A stretch of 64,000 nt of DNA from Proteles cristata cristata (lineage: Eukaryota; Chordata; Mammalia; Carnivora; Hyaenidae). Positions 35,949 through 47,735 of the stretch are shown here, one piece after another (the first letter of the stretch is position 1; each line of letters starts with the position of its first letter). The notes below the pieces were generated by a model. That model was not told the DNA's origin, did not search any database, and saw nothing but the letters and a program-made list of their open reading frames with translations. Location: the NCBI GenBank assembly GCA_017311185.1, contig JAESUZ010001058.1:558001-622000 (forward strand), in the 5' to 3' direction. Position numbers and translations under genes: made by a program.

Positions 35949-36284
35949 AGAAGAAACAGGACTCATATTAAATAAGCAGATGATTATGTGGAGAGTTCAA
36001 CACCTGGCTTTACCAGAGTTTGTATCATCAAACCACTGTGCATACTAAGTCTGCTCAAAATCTCTCTGGTTGGTAAAATATGACAGAGTTCTTTTGAATA
36101 GACCCCTCTGCACTTTCCACTTGTGCTACTATACTTGCCAGCATTTCCCTTTGTATTTCTAACTCTATTTCTATTGTTATTTAGAAGGTACTCAAATAAC
36201 AGATTAGCATCATCATGAGAAAGCTGGCATTTCTGGTAATTCTGTGGGCGCTGGACAGCCTGGATTTTGTCTGTGTAGGCTTTT

Positions 36285-36350
36285 ATAAAGCCAGTACCTA
36301 GCAGAGGGTCTGGTTCATGGTATGTTTATCTGTTAAGTGAATGAATGAAC
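36285..36350 (+). mobile_element. L2 3' terminus
   Basis: 'agtacctagcagagggtctg' then 'gttaagtgaatgaatgaa' matches the L2 3' end (cctggcacatagtaggcgc ... gaatgaatga). Confidence 0.6.
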
Positions 36351-36443
36351 CAGCAAAATACTGATTCATGTGTGATCACTCTGACCAGAGAACAATATTA
36401 TCAACAGAGATGACATCTCTCACAGTACACCTTGCTTTAGAGG

Positions 36444-36840
36444 CTATATTGGGTTGAATGGTGTCCCCCCTGCTGTGCGTGTCCTAATTGCTAACCTGTT
36501 TAGAAAAAGGGTCTTTGCAGGTGTTATTAGGATCTGGAGATGAAGAGATTATCCTGGATTATCCGGATGGGTAATAATCTAATCATAAGTGTCCTTATAA
36601 AAGACACACAGAGAAGACAAACACACAGATGAGAAGGTGATATGAAGACAAAGCAAGAGATGCAGTCAGAAAATGAGGAAGCTGGCACTACCGGAAGCTG
36701 GGCAAGGCAAGGAGCGCCTGCCAACTTCAGACTCAATTTCAGATGTCTGACTTCCTGAACGGTGAGAGAATAAACTTCTTTTGTTTTAAGTAACCTAGTT
36801 TGCAGTAATATGTTACGGCACATTAGGAAACTAATACAAA
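36444..36840 (+). mobile_element. MLT1-type solo LTR (MaLR, ERVL group)
   Basis: The order 'gttgaatggtgtcccccctg', 'gtctttgcaggtgttattag', 'taagtgtccttataaaagac', 'gagaataaacttcttttgtt' and 'aggaaactaatacaaa' is that of MLT1 LTRs. It is a solo LTR of an ancient non-coding retrotransposon group, with no internal genes nearby. The exact subfamily is not resolved. Confidence 0.85.
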
Positions 36841-38210
36841 CGCGTACTGAAACTACCTCAGAAGATCAAAGATATTTTGATGGCAACAACACCTGAATGG
36901 CAATCTTAAAGATCTATTTGAGACAGACGGCATTTGTTAGTTTGCTCGCCATTTCTAAAGTTACTCGCTATGCTGAAATTGTCTTTGAGGAAATAGTATT
37001 AACTATATTGCTAATATACTCTAGTTCATCCCAAAAAGATTAAAGCAGTTGACCAACCCTAGCCCAACAATTGCCATATGCCTGCTTGGAAACTGTCATG
37101 TCATGCTTTGCTAAACAACAATAGAAATGATGTTTTCTCAATTATAATTTTATCACCTGAATAGACATCCAGCATGATGACAAGACTCCTACGAGGTAGA
37201 CAGACGGAGAAGAGCCCTCCAGCGTGAGGGAAGAGCAAGAACATCCACAGTTCTTCTCCACACTGTTCTGTGGTCTTCTGAACATAACCCATCTTGCCTA
37301 ATATGTCTGTGGTTCCACTACCATCCCACACCCCCCTCAGGTCAAATAAAAACTTGAAAGCAACTCACAAAAATATTAATTATATTAAACATCAAAGACA
37401 TTTTTATGTGCACAGTAAACCGGATTTCCAATTAAATGTCTTCCCCATGACTATCCTCTCATCACTGAATGGGCTCCTGGGAGCCCTGAGTTCTTCTGAC
37501 TTCATCCCCAGGCCTGACCAGAACTGATGGAACAACCATGTTTCTCAGCAATGTGGAACTCGGGCAAGGCAGGTGGTCCAGAGCGTCTGCCCCATGGCCA
37601 TACCTAGAACATGTTAACCTGGGAAATGCTAGGGTTGCATCAGAGCCTGAAAAGAACCACACTGATGTCCAAAGAAGAGCAGACAGCAGAAATGTCGCAC
37701 AAGCCCCGCCCTAGAGTTCTGTGAACCATCCCTGTAATATTTTATAAATGCCAATGGACACGGCTAGTCCGCTATACTAATCCCATGAGGCCTGCCGCTT
37801 TCTTCCCTCACACAGCCCTGGGCCAAGCCCAGGCCGGCCACCACCGCTGGCCCTTTCTGCTTCCTCCACATCTCCCAATTCAAGGGTCTTCTGGACCCCT
37901 GCCAGCCCAGCCCTCCCAGGCAGAACAAAAACAAACCACCAAACTTCACTGCCTCCTCCGCCCGACTCACTTTGTAAAAAACACTTCACCTACTCTTCAT
38001 ATGTTTAAAAAAATAAGTTTAATAGATTCAAAAAAGAATTCAGTTGTAGCTGATAATGTGAGTTTTTATGAGAGATAATTCTTACAAATAATTCTTAACC
38101 TGCTCATAATTTTAAAGCTTAACAAGAGCTTTGTACAGAATACGTTCTCCAGCAGACAGCTCCAACATATTGCCTCCTGCAGCCAATTCTCCATTCACTC
38201 TTAAAGGCGG
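36841..38210. other. Single-copy sequence
   Basis: 36850-37080 is complex and CpG-containing for this window. 37780-37930 is GC-rich on both strands (Pro/Gly-rich frames), but is too short and CpG-poor for a CpG island. A weak L2-like match lies at about 38215-38275. Confidence 0.35.
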
Positions 38211-38279
38211 CATCGGTGCTGGGCAGGATGAGGGGAATAAGCAGCCACGGTCCCCATCTTCCTGGTGTTACAGTCTCAT

Positions 38280-41200
38280 TTTAGAAACAGTTATTAGAGT
38301 TTAACCTAACATTTGAAAGGGTGAAGGGAATATTACCTTATTTATCCTATAATTAATTTCTCTATATATAATTGTACCTCAGTAGATATGGAAAAATAAA
38401 TACAAAAGCATTTCATAATGTCCCCATACAGAGGGGGAGATAAATGTAGTCAATCTAACAATTGTCCTAAAAATCAGTGAAAATGATCAGTGAAATATGA
38501 CTTGAATCAAGCTTAGTGCAAGTTCATTATTAGAAACAAATTTAATATAAACCTCTACCAGGAGAAAAAAGCTATCAACCATTTCCATGTCTCAGTGACC
38601 ATTACACTATCTGTGGCAGAGAGTCCCTTCCAGGCAACCCTGAACTTGAGAACCATCTGGCCAGGGAGGCAGAGACAGTCACCTTCCCCGTATGCTTGTA
38701 CCCACTGATCCACCTGGTACCAAGAGGTCTGATGCAGAGAAAAGATTAGACGTCCATTTGCACTTGAGGTTCAGGCATACACAGGTACGTCTAGCCGAAG
38801 TAGGGAAGGTCAGTGGGTAGGAGACTTAGAGGCTAAACAGCAAGGAAAAAAGTGAAAGCTTAAGGCATAAGGAAAGGGGGCTGTGCCCCCAGCCTCATGA
38901 CCGTGACTTGCCATCCTACCAAACTCTGTATTCACAAAAGCCCTAAGCAGTTGTGTGGTGAGACCCCTTCCTGACCAATGGGGTATGCCAGAGGGCAAGA
39001 GAGATGAACCCCTCATCATTTTCGCAGGTGGGCTGCCGTAGCATGAGTGGGTTAAGGATTAAGTGCTTCAATGTCTGGGAAGAAGAACAAGGAAGGTGCC
39101 CTATGGGGAAGAAGACCAGTAGCACCCACCTGGACATACACATGAGCACATATGAGACAACCCCACTTCCCCTGGAACACACAGACCTGGGTGGGCAAAG
39201 GACGTTTTAATGGGGGTGAGGCAAGTAGGGGAGAAAAAAATGGGTCAGCAAAATCCAGGTTTTAGTTTTATGCACTGTCACTGGTACCTATAGGCCCAGG
39301 AGGACAGAAGCCATGCTATCTCCTTCCCTCCTTCATACCTCCTCTCTTGCTCCCTGTTGAGCAGCCCAGATTGGGGGAGGGGGCAGGAAGGGAGGGAGGC
39401 AAGCTCCTGTCAACAGGACACCTGCCCTCTGTGCAGGGACAAAGAGAAAAGGCTTGAAAACATTGATCTGTATCACTGAGCTGGGGGCGAGGGGGTTATT
39501 AAGTCTTTACAAAAAGATCTATGATCCCTAGAAAAGGCAACACTAAGGGAGAACTAATAATCCCTTGTTATTAACTGCAACACAACCTACATTCTCCATT
39601 GACAGCAGAAGATTGAAACAGACATTTTCCAGTTTTATCTTACTAATAATTATCTCCAATGCTTGCATGTCACAACACATTCAATCAAACTCTGATTCAG
39701 CCTGTGCAGTGTTGAGCCCGCTCTCCCGAGGCTCCAGCTGCCACTTGTCTACTGTGGTGATCTCTATCACCCTCCATGGTGGCTTCCTCCTGTTTCATGA
39801 CTATGTAATGGAAGCTCTAATAAATTCCATTTACTGGGCAAAGCCTGAATCAGCCCCCAAAATGAAGCCGTCTCTTCTTGATGTTAAGAGAGACGATGGC
39901 ACAGCCAGGAAGGTCTAGCTCCACTTCAGTCCTGTATTCACTCAAAAATTCCTAACCTCAGTCTCCTCCTTTGGACCATCAGAATGGGGGCCAGTCCTGA
40001 TCATGGCTAAGACCATCTCCAGACGGTCTGTTCTAAGAAGTGGTCTGATTTGAAGGCAGCACCCCAATATACATATTCAGTATATTTTTATTATAACATG
40101 TTATACAAAACTCTTTTTCAGAATCATTTCATGCTGTAATAATAGATTTCCTGATTAAGACAATGTTGCAACAGTAAGGTGGGGAGGAAGGAGAGAGGGA
40201 GAGGGAAAACACAGAAGTTTTTTTAAATCTGTCACTGATATACTAATAGAAAACACAAATATGGACACGCACACACACACTTTTCTTTTTATTTACTCAA
40301 CACATAGTTTTAGTGACAAATGTCACTTATTATAATGTGTTTTTGAAAGCAGATATAGGGGTTTAGTCCAGGACCCAGCAAGTATCCCATTCTCATAAAG
40401 ATACTAAGGTAACAATCCTTTTTTACGTAATTCTGACAAATGGATGATTCTACATAAAATTATTTGCCGAACAATTAAACCTTACTCCTTACACTTTGTG
40501 TTCATAAAGAGCACCAAGGCATGATGCTTGTATCTCAGGAAGGAAGGTGTTGGGGGCACCAGGCCACGGAGGAGCACCACAATGAGGTGATACTTCCTTG
40601 TGATTCTGACTCACACAGGACTTTCTGTAATAACGTTACGTGATGCATACTTCAGGTATTTACTAATTATACACTGATTTTTAAAATAACGCCCCCATCT
40701 ATTATCTTAGCTAACTGGCACTTCTTAGCGTTCACAGTATGTTTATCTCTAGCATTTCTTTCACTCCTGACTTTTAAATTTTTTGACTTATTATCTGCTG
40801 TACCCTAGAAAGCCAAATAGTCAAGTACTTTTAGAACTGCATGCAAAAGAGAAACAGACTTGAATGAAGACAGAAGTGGTGAGGAAAGTGAGATTTAGTG
40901 GCCATATTTGGGGATGTGGCACCATTTCTGGTCTTTCCCAGTAACTTCTTGATTCCTAGAGTTATAGTTCTGTGAATAGGACTGCCATTCTAGGTAAGTG
41001 CTATTGACTCAAGATTTTTAATTGATTTTATTCCATTTTTGGTAGTCAGGAGCAGGGGGAAAATGCTAATTAGCTCAAGGATATTAATAAGAAACTTCAT
41101 TAATCTGGGCATCAGGTACCTCAACTGTACAGAAAAAGGATTTCTGACAGAAGCATTCATGCTAAGCTAGTAAGCAGGGCATTCAAGGCAGAGGAGAATG

Positions 41201-41400
41201 AAGGAGACTCTTAAAAGAAGGATAACAGGAAGTCTCTGTGAGACAGCAGTCCTAGAGAATGACCAGCCTGGGATAAATGGAGCCAGAGAAGAATCCAGGA
41301 TGGAGGACTCCCAGAAAAGAAAGACAAAGGGAAAAAATACAACATAAAGATTATCTGTTGGGCCTGATCATTTGGAAAATTGGAAAGACAGGCACTGTTG
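38280..41400. other. Longest stretch without recognised repeats
   Basis: About 3.1 kb with only a short CA run (40268-40281) and a G-rich patch (39370-39400). A 117-codon frame at 39565-39918 has no known domain. 40600-40830 is AT-rich, complex, and contains ATAACGTTACGTGATGCA, a CpG-bearing CREB/AP-1-like cluster. It is a reasonable place to look for conserved regulatory DNA. Confidence 0.35.
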
Positions 41401-41404
41401 TTGT

Positions 41405-41507
41405 TTTTTTTAATTTTTAAGTAATCTCCACACCAACAGGGGACTCAAACTCACAACCCTGAAATCAAAAGTTGCATGCTCCCCCAGCTGAACCAGCCAG
41501 GTGCCCC
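41405..41507 (-). mobile_element. SINEC: Old tRNA-head SINE fragment, antisense
   Basis: 'agtaatctccacaccaacag', 'gactcaaactcacaaccctg' and 'gaaccagccaggtgcccc' represent only the tRNA-like head of an old carnivore SINE form without a CT tract. Confidence 0.75.
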
Positions 41508-41661
41508 AGAAAGACAAGCACTTTAACGAGCTGCTGGCAGGTAAGGACAGATCAGCCCAACTGCTAGAGAGCAAGAGATTGAAAACAATGAGGGTGTGCA
41601 GGGAACAGGCGGGCAGGAATTAACTCAAAGGAAAACAGATGATAAGAAAAAAAATGCAGAG

Positions 41662-41890
41662 GGGCGCCTGGGTGGCTTAGTCGGTTAAGCGTCCGACTTT
41701 CACTTAGGTCATGATCTCACGGTTCGTGGGTTCGAGCCCCGCGTCGGGGTCTGTGCTGACTGCCAGCTGAGAGCCTGGAGAGCCTGTTTCAGAGTCTGTG
41801 TCTCCCTCTCTCTCTGACCCTCCCCTGCTCATGCTGTCTCTCTCTCTCTCCTAGAAATAAATAAAAATTAAAACAAAATATTAAAAAAAG
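41662..41890 (+). mobile_element. SINEC: SINEC SINE, younger subfamily, sense
   Basis: Carries GGCTTAGTCGGTTAAGCG, GACTGCCAGCTGAG and CTCCTAGAAATAAATAAA. A small local duplication (GGAGAGCCTG) has been added in the middle. Flanks aaaaaatgcagag (41649-41661 and 41891-41903) are a perfect 13-bp duplication. Confidence 0.95.
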
Positions 41891-42059
41891 AAAAAATGCA
41901 GAGTATAGTTCAGTATTAAATGCTGTCATTATAATATATTATCATAATGAGACACATTATGAATTTATATAAAATATGTCAAAATTAAATATGAGTTTAA
42001 TTATAATACCATCAAGAAATTGCCATTATAACCATGCTACTTAGAAATATGGAGGTAAA

Positions 42060-42775
42060 TCACTCTCGTCAGAGTGGCTAAAATGAACAAATCAGGAGAC
42101 TCTAGATGCTGGCAAGGGTGTGGAGAAACAGGCACCCTCCTACATTGCTGGTGGGAATGTAAACTCATGCAACCTCTCTGGAAAACAGTCTAGTCTAGAG
42201 GTTCCTCAAAAAATTAACAATAGAACTCCCCTATGACCCAGCAGTAGCACTGCTAGGAATTTACCCAAGGGATACAGGAGTGCTGATACATAGGGGCACA
42301 TGTACCCCAATGTTTATAGCAGCACTCTCAACAATAGCCAAAACATAGAAAAAACCTACGTGTCCATCAACTGCTGAATGGATCAAGAAGATGTGGTTTA
42401 TCTATACAATGGAATACTTCATGGCAATGAGAAAGAATGAAATCTGGCCATTTGTAGCAACATGGATGGAACTCTAGAGGGTGCTGAGCAGAGAAGGACA
42501 AATACCATATGTTTGCACATATAGGTGGATTAGGAGGAAGTTAACAGAGGACGAAGTGGGAGAAGAAGGGGAAAAATAGTGGGGGAGAGGGAGGGAGGCA
42601 AAGCATGAGAGACTCTTGAATGCTGAGAACAAACTGAGGGCTGAGGGGGGCGGGGAGAGGAGAAGGGGGTGATGGGCATGGAGCAGGGCACTTGTTGGGA
42701 AGAGCACTGGGTGTTATATGTAAACCAACTTGACAATAAACTATTAAAAATTTTTAAAAATTTTTTAAATAAAAA
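42060..42775 (+). mobile_element. Young 5'-truncated LINE-1 insertion
   Basis: L1 ORF2 end and 3' UTR of carnivore type, ending 'cttgacaataaactattaaa' plus an A/T-rich tail. A perfect 17-bp duplication, agaaatatggaggtaaa, at 42043-42059 and 42776-42792 marks both ends, so this is a complete insertion event of about 716 bp, heavily truncated at its 5' end. The ORF2 remainder ends at 'ggatggaactctagagg', where an internal deletion relative to the copy at 50483 is visible. Confidence 0.95.
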
Positions 42776-42959
42776 AGAAATATGGAGGTAAAAATCAGAA
42801 AAAACTGCTAAAAGAGTTTAGAGTGAACACTTTTAAGAAGAATAAAGGGAGAAGTGAGACAGGGAACTATTGGTTTTCTTTCAGAGTCTATAATGTGATG
42901 TCAAGTCAATTAAATGAGGAAAGAATCAGAAAAGGAAGGAAAAGAAAACATATGCTCAT

Positions 42960-44362
42960 ACAGATGGGTTCAGACTCCTGGGTATCTACATGCAAAAGCA
43001 TGAAGTCAGACCCATTCCTCAACCACATGCAAGGTTTTCCTATGAAGCCTTCAGAAGAAATCATAGACATAAACTTCCATGAACTTGGATAGTCAATGAT
43101 TCTTAAATATGATACCAAAAGAACAAGTGACGATGAAAAAACAGATAAATTATACTTTGTCAAAATTAAAAACCTTTGTACTTCAAAGTACATGATCAAG
43201 AAAGAACAGAGACAATACACAGAATGGGAGATAACATTTGCACATCATGTATCTAATCAGAAAATATAAGGAATTCTTACAATAAAAAGACAACCCAATT
43301 TAAAAATGACATCTCAATAGACATTTCTCCAAAAGAGATCAACAAATATCTAGTAGGTACCCAAAAACATCAGCCATTAAGGAAATGCAAATTAAAACCA
43401 CAATGAGGGGCGCCTGGGTGGCTTAGTCGGTTAAGCGTCCGACTTTCGCTTAGGTCATGATCTCGCGGTTCGTGGGTTCGAGCCCCGCGTCGGGCTCTGT
43501 GCTGACTGCCAGCTCAGAGCCTGGAGCCTGTTTCAGTCTGTGACTCCCTCTCTCTCTGACCCTCCCCTGCTCACTGTCTCTCTCTCTCCTAGAAATAAAT
43601 AAAACATTTAAAAAAATTAAAAAAAAAAAAAAAACCACAATGAGATGCCACTTAACACCACTGGATGGCTACAATCAAGACAGACAATAATATGTATTGG
43701 CAAGGACGCTGTGAAAAATGGAGCCCTCCTAACACTGCTGGTGGGCATGTAAAATGGCTTTTGGAAAAGTTTGGCAGCTCCTCCAAAAGTTAAACACACA
43801 GTTACCATATGACTTAGCAATTCGACTAAATTGCATATGACTAAAAGAAATGAACACATACAAGTGTACACAAAAAAATTAACACAAACATTTACGGTGG
43901 CATTATTCATAATAGCCAAAAATGCAAACAACTCAAATGTCCATTAACTGATGAATGGATACATAAATTGTGTTATATTCATACAATGGAATATTATTCA
44001 ATCAGCAGTGATATATACTACAACAAGGATGAACCTTGAAAACAATTTGCTAAGCAAAAGCAGCAAGGCCCAAAAGGACCACACATTGTACAGTTCTATT
44101 TGTGCAAAATGTCCAAAATAGGCAAATTTATAAAGAAAGCAGATTGATGGTTGCCTACGGCTAGGAGGAAGGGGAGAGGGTAGGAGAAAGAATAGAGTGA
44201 CTGCTAACAGTTATGGGTTTCTTTCTGGGGTGACAAAATGCTCTAGTATTACACTGTGGTAATGGTTGTATGATTCTGCGAATATACTGAAAACCACTGA
44301 ATTATACAATTTCCACAGAATTTTGTATGTGAATTATATCTCAATAAAGCTGTTCCTAAAAG
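42960..44362 (+). mobile_element. Old LINE-1, ORF2 end and 3' UTR, interrupted
   Basis: 'atctacatgcaaaagcatga' opens the recognisable ORF2 end, followed by 'gatgaaccttgaaaacaatt' and a 3' UTR ending 'tatatctcaataaagctgtt'. Of the old L1s in the window this one stays closest to a generic L1MA-like pattern. It is split by the SINE at 43408 and full of frame breaks. Confidence 0.88.
43408..43630 (+). mobile_element. SINEC: SINEC SINE, younger subfamily, sense, inside L1
   Basis: The cleanest young copy in the window. Perfect 14-bp duplication aaaaccacaatgag at 43394-43407 and 43631-43644, cut in the conserved L1 site 'aaaaccacaatgagat'. A box and B box (GGGTTCGAGCCCC) are intact, and it ends CTCCTAGAAATAAATAAAAC. 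Compared with the copy at 59600, only a few substitutions are visible in the first 150 bp. Confidence 0.97.
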
Positions 44363-44384
44363 TCTATAAGGCCAGTGGTTATTA

Positions 44385-44490
44385 CGCAGATGTAAACACT
44401 TGTCAAAACTCATCCACCTATATACTTAAGTGGGTACATTTGACTGTGTATAAACTATGCCTCAATAAAGTAGACTTTTAAAAATGTCTC
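44385..44490 (+). mobile_element. LINE-1 3' end fragment
   Basis: 'aaacacttgtcaaaactcat', 'acttaagtgggtacatttga' and 'actatgcctcaataaagt' are the extreme 3' end of another L1 copy directly after the previous one. Confidence 0.8.
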
Positions 44491-44864
44491 CAATGCAGTA
44501 ACTTTATTACAGTGAATTTAGACAAAGGTTATTTTCAGAACACCAAGCAGGAAAGAATATCAAATTCATTACTACTTTCCATGACTAGCATTAATCATCC
44601 CTAGGCAGACATTGTCTGCTTTCATTAGAAAAGTCCTCTAATACTGGTTGAAGAATGTCCATCTGTCAGGAAATGACAAGACACAATGTCCAACAGGAAA
44701 GTTACAATATCAGTTTAATCAACATTCTCCTAAAGTTAGCAAAAGCAACTTCCTAGCAGAACATCTAATTTTCTAAACAGAACTATTAATTCTTAAAGTA
44801 CTATTCATTCACAGTTTGCTCTGGGGAGAAACACGATTTCACCTTAAAAACATTTTTGGTCTCA
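44491..44864. other. Single-copy sequence
   Basis: Complex, AT-rich, with no recognised element (44580-44800 in particular). Possible conserved non-coding sequence. Confidence 0.3.
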
Positions 44865-45105
44865 GGGGTACCTGGGTGGCTCAGTCGGTAAAGTTAAGCA
44901 TCTGACTTCAGCTCAGTCCATGATCTCATGGTTCATGGGTTTGAGCCCTGCATCAGGCTCTATGTTGACAGCTCAGAGCCTGGAGCCTGCTTCAGATTCT
45001 GTGCTACCCTCTCTCTCTGCCCCTTCCCTGCTAACACTCTGTCTCTCTCTCTCTCTGTGTCTCACAAAAATAAATTAAATGTTAAAAAACAATTTTTTTT
45101 TAAAA
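44865..45105 (+). mobile_element. SINEC: SINEC SINE, older subfamily, sense
   Basis: Has the older GTTGACAGCTCAGAGCC and CTCTGCCCCTTCC forms, plus a seven-base insertion near the A box (GTCGGTAAAGTTAAGC). Flanks share 'acatttttg(g)tc' (about 44850 and 45109). Confidence 0.93.
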
Positions 45106-45164
45106 CACACATTTTTGTCCTGGTAGGAACTCAGCTATCAAACCCCTTAATTTACAAACATAGA

Positions 45165-45490
45165 AACTGACTAAGACCTAGAGAAGTTAAAGATTTGTTC
45201 AGGATCACACTGACGGTAAACTGACAAAGCTGTAACCAGATTCCCTGTCAATGAACAACAGCACTGGTCACTTATCAGCACCTCCAGAAACAGAGCCCCC
45301 ATGGTCAGCACATACTGAGGGCTTCCTAAATTCCAGGCACTGCACTAGTATATGAAATGCTCTCCTCTCTTATTCCTCTATCATTCTATGAAGCAGGGAC
45401 TATTACCCACCTCCACCTCTCTAAACAACTAATGAGAAATCAGTAAGCAGCCTATAGTCAAGGAGGAGACAGGAGTTGCATCTGGGCCAT
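45165..45490 (-). repeat. Two MIR fragments, antisense
   Basis: 45165-45262: 'gagaagttaaagatttgttc', 'aggatcacactgacggtaa'. 45300-45490: 'ctaaattccaggcactgcac', 'cattctatgaagcagggact', 'aatgagaaatcagtaagca'. Both follow the antisense MIR order, so they are two separate copies or one rearranged copy. Confidence 0.62.
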
Positions 45491-47306
45491 CTGTCTCTAA
45501 AACCTAAACTTTTAACCAAACAGAAATGCCCACTTCCTTAAAGCAACCATTATACTTTTTCACTTCTTTTAATAAATGTGGGCATTTTATATTTCTAGTA
45601 TATGGGAAGATACTTAGTACACATCATTTCTATTAGAACATCTATTTATTCCTACCTCAAAGTTCTGGCCTATGTTTATCTTTTGTCTTGAATCCAGCCC
45701 CTTCTCTCTGAATCTCCCCTTGTCAAGCCAGACTGAGAGGCACAGCATTACCCCCGGACTTCAGTGGTGCCCAGCATGGCGCAGACCATGAGCACTGGTA
45801 TTAGAGAAGCACAGTCTTTTTTGCGTGGTATTGTTTGAAAACAAAGAACCAGTAAAAGATGATGGCATGGAGTGAAGAGAAAAGACTGATTTAAACAGTT
45901 TCACAAATTATTATGAACACTTTCTCAAATGTGAGGGCTTGACAATTTAAAGTGATCACAATGGACATACATAGTCTCTCTCACTGTGTATAAACAATGC
46001 TTCACGTAGTCCCTCCCACGTTCATTGGCAATTATTTTACTAATCAGGTTTTAAGTTGCACGTTGACCTAAAAGATAATCTAGACCTCCAAATAAATCTA
46101 TTAAATATTGTATAGATGGAAAGGAAAGAAAAGAAGACTTCTCTGAGAAGTAATACCATATTTGGTCTTAGGAATCCACTGGGGTGTAAAACACAGACAA
46201 AATTATGGGCCACTTTAGAACAAGGCTGTAACTGTCCAGACATTTTTCACTGTTAAAGGGAAAGATGAATAAAAGCCAATGGAGACAACCTGAGCCACTC
46301 TGGGATGTGCTTTGCTAATGCCAGTGAATTCCTTCTAAGATACAAAACAGCAAACTTACTACTTGGTGTCTATCTCATGGCTGTCTTTAGTGGGGTGAGT
46401 TTTGGGGTTCCTCCTTGTTAACAACAAGAGCCACTGTGATGGAGAAGGGCCATTAGGCAAGAATCTGATAAGATTCTGATGCCTGATAATACATCCCCAA
46501 ACTGACACATGCAAACAAACACACATCTTGGAAGGCATAATCCTCATTCCTGAAGGCTGCCAATGTGCAGGAATTTCTCTTTTGGAACAGCCCCCAGCGT
46601 CCATTTACAAGCCTCATAGTACTAATCCCCTGCTTTTGCTTAATAACACTACCTACCTTCTCTATCAACCATAGTCAACTGCCTGTTATTTTCTCTGACA
46701 TGAAAAACTGCATCTCCCCTGAAAGATTAAAACCTTGCCAGCATCTATATTGTGTGTGTGCGTGCACCTAACCTTGGCAAAGGCGGCACTACCAGGGCAG
46801 GTATGATAGAGCAGGTAGAGAGAGATCTCTCAGGCTGACTACACAGCAAAATCAGGTGTAAAGACTTTATCACTCTTAAAGGCTTTAAAGAACAAACTGA
46901 TATTCTGATACCAACCATACAAACAGACCTAAAATGATAATAATATATGCAAATATCTGACATTTTCAAGTAAACAACAAAGTCTTCAAGTATAATATTC
47001 AGACTAGTGAGCTGATGAGCCACATTTACATCGTGAATTTTATTCAGAAGACATCATTTTCTTCCCAAAACTTGAGAAATATCAGTTTCCTAAGTCTATA
47101 CTATATGCACATTATAAGTGTTTTTGACTGGACTTCAGTAGCCATCAGGAGCCAGGCCTATTTTAAATAAGCCAAAACAAAATAAAATTGGTAATTACAT
47201 TACTGGACTCCGTCCTTTTATTAATCAATCCTTTCTGAGCTTCTGAAAGCAACTGAATCATTTCAGATGCACACCTATTTCACCAGAAAACAATTTCTTA
47301 AAAAAC
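45491..47306. other. Single-copy sequence, possible conserved segment
   Basis: 46930-47250 is AT-rich, complex, and contains ATATGCAAAT (octamer-like), GGTAATTACATTA and TTTTATTAATCAATC, homeodomain-type motifs. No repeat is recognised in the stretch. The small frames on both strands are unsupported. Confidence 0.3.
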
Positions 47307-47316
47307 GCTTCCACTA

Positions 47317-47511
47317 GGGCCGCCTGGGTGGCTCAGTCTGTTGAGCGTCTGACTTTGGCTCAGGTCATGATCTCAGGTTCCTGGGTTCCAGCCCCGGGTC
47401 AGGCTCTGTGCTGGAGCCTGTTTCGGATTCTGTGTCTCCCTCTCTCTCTGACCCTCCCCTGCTCACGCTGTATCTCTCTCTCAGAAATAAATAAAACATT
47501 AAAAAAAAAAT
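47317..47511 (+). mobile_element. SINEC: SINEC SINE, sense, with internal deletion
   Basis: The segment GACAGCTCAGAGCC is missing, so the sequence reads directly from CTCTGTGCT into GGAGCCTG. It carries CTCTGACCCTCCCC and ends CTCTCTCAGAAATAAATAAAAC. Flanks aaaaacgcttccacta (47301-47316) and aaaaatgcttccacta (47506-47521) are a 16-bp duplication with one mismatch, partly overlapping the tail. Confidence 0.94.
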
Positions 47512-47649
47512 GCTTCCACTAAGAAATAAATGCAGATTCAATTTAACACAATATGCACATCAGCCTTTGACTTTTCCTTCCAAAGGTGGTGTATTTTAAC
47601 AAATACTTCAAGAAGGGCCAAATTCAAACAATCTATAGTCCCCAATCAA

Positions 47650-47735
47650 AGAGGAAGATCTTGGGGCCAGAGAGACCTATGCTCTCATACTGGTCTTGCT
47701 GTTAACCACACTCATAATCACTTAACCTTACAAAG
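47650..47735 (+). repeat. MIR-like fragment
   Basis: 'agatcttggggccagagaga' and 'actggtcttgctgttaacca' followed by 'cacttaaccttac' resemble the 5' half of MIR. Weak. Confidence 0.4.

Noticed and set aside
37780..37930. GC-rich segment with frames on both strands, considered as a CpG island or exon
   Set aside because: Too short, few CpGs, and no splice sites consistent with the frames.
43408..43480. tRNA-like sequence with A and B boxes, as in all SINE heads
   Set aside because: These are SINE heads. They lack a foldable cloverleaf with acceptor stem and are followed by SINE body and tail, so none is a tRNA gene.
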